Positions 63,930 through 64,000 of a stretch of 64,000 nucleotides of DNA are shown piece by piece. Position numbers and translations under genes: made by a program. A model generated the notes under the pieces. The model worked only from the letters and a program-made list of their open reading frames with translations. It was not told where the DNA came from and did not search any database. Where the stretch lies: the NCBI RefSeq assembly GCF_004331675.1, contig NZ_SJSN01000007.1, positions 186,001-250,000 of the forward strand. The letters are read 5' to 3'. Positions within the stretch are counted from its first letter, which is position 1; each line of letters begins with the position of its first letter. Source of the stretch: Pedobacter frigidisoli. Its GTDB lineage: Bacteria > Bacteroidota > Bacteroidia > Sphingobacteriales > Sphingobacteriaceae.

Positions 63930-64000
63930 TATGCAGGCAAAATATATCTCCTATCAGGAAACTGGCTCATTTTCGAAATTGGTTTTAGATTATATCAATA
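63930..64000 (+). CDS. bshC: N-terminus of a BshC-like protein
   Basis: ATG 63930 opens a frame that runs off the window after 23 codons. The visible residues include YISYQETGSFSKLVLDYIN, which resembles the start of BshC, the enzyme thought to add cysteine in bacillithiol synthesis. A near-consensus -7 element TACTTTCG lies at 63916-63923. The call rests on few residues. Confidence 0.55.

Overview
The window looks like the chromosome of a Bacteroidota species, most likely a Sphingobacteriaceae member close to Pedobacter. The evidence is low GC content, promoters of the Bacteroidota type (TAnnTTTG), short intergenic palindromes of a kind common in this phylum, the long central-insert form of IspG, the long (class II) ketol-acid reductoisomerase, a HemC-HemD fusion, a GH97 glycoside hydrolase and DUF4230 and RDD/GYF_2 proteins. 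No IS element, prophage or CRISPR array was found.

Layout. 1-9.6 kb: an exported-protein fragment, an rRNA-type methyltransferase, an MlaF/MlaE ABC pair, an SDR enzyme, a PspC/LiaF-like envelope-stress pair, an RDD protein, ispG and an MscS-type channel. 9.7-23.2 kb: a heme locus on the plus strand with hemA, a hemC-hemD fusion, hemB, hemL, hemE and hemJ, interrupted by a two-component system with a TPR gene and by a decayed zeta-toxin-like gene. 23.4-29.7 kb: a beta-barrel protein, an ECF sigma factor with a probable anti-sigma partner, another outer-membrane protein, a solo ABC ATPase, a small lipoprotein and a DUF4230 protein. 29.9-48.3 kb: a minus-strand branched-chain amino acid cluster in transcription order ilvE-ilvD-ilvB-ilvN-ilvC-leuC-leuD-leuB-leuA-ilvA, with unrelated passenger genes in between. 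48.5-64 kb: housekeeping and accessory genes including atpD-atpC, a peroxiredoxin, tRNA-Arg(ACG), adk, obg, OsmC, DUF2130, GH97, esterases and the start of a bshC-like gene.

Regulation. Upstream of ilvE is a classical-looking transcription attenuator. A 45-codon leader peptide carries a dense Val/Leu/Ile run, including four consecutive CTN leucine codons. It is followed by a perfect 11-bp terminator hairpin with a T-tract, and the terminator's 5' arm can also pair with the end of the leader reading frame. It would couple expression of the whole ilv-leu cluster to charging of Leu, Val and Ile tRNAs.

Repeats. At least ten dispersed repeat families fill the intergenic space. Labels used below: P1 = CATTGCGAGG..GAAGCAATCT palindromes; P2 = CCCCCTTTAGGGGG type; P3 = CCTCCCCCTGCCCCCTCC type; P4 = GTCCGCAGGACGGGGTG type; P5 = GGGAGTC/GTCCGAGGTC type; P6 = composite element of about 100-190 bp with a variable core; P7 = CGCAAAGTTCGCAAAG type; P8 = TATCAAGTAGCGAGTATC type; P9 = AGCTGAAAGCTTAAAG type; P10 = ATGCTGAA/TTCAGCAT hairpins. 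Several copies lie in frame inside protein-coding genes: the middle of ispG and leuD, the N-termini of leuC and an ABM-type monooxygenase gene, and the C-termini of a tandem ABC ATPase and an RmlD-like protein. They add repeat-encoded residues, much as Rickettsia palindromic elements do. This pattern and the attenuator are the two most notable observations.

Three genes are broken by in-frame stops or frameshifts: a zeta-toxin-like ATPase, an ORF6N-domain gene and an alpha/beta hydrolase.
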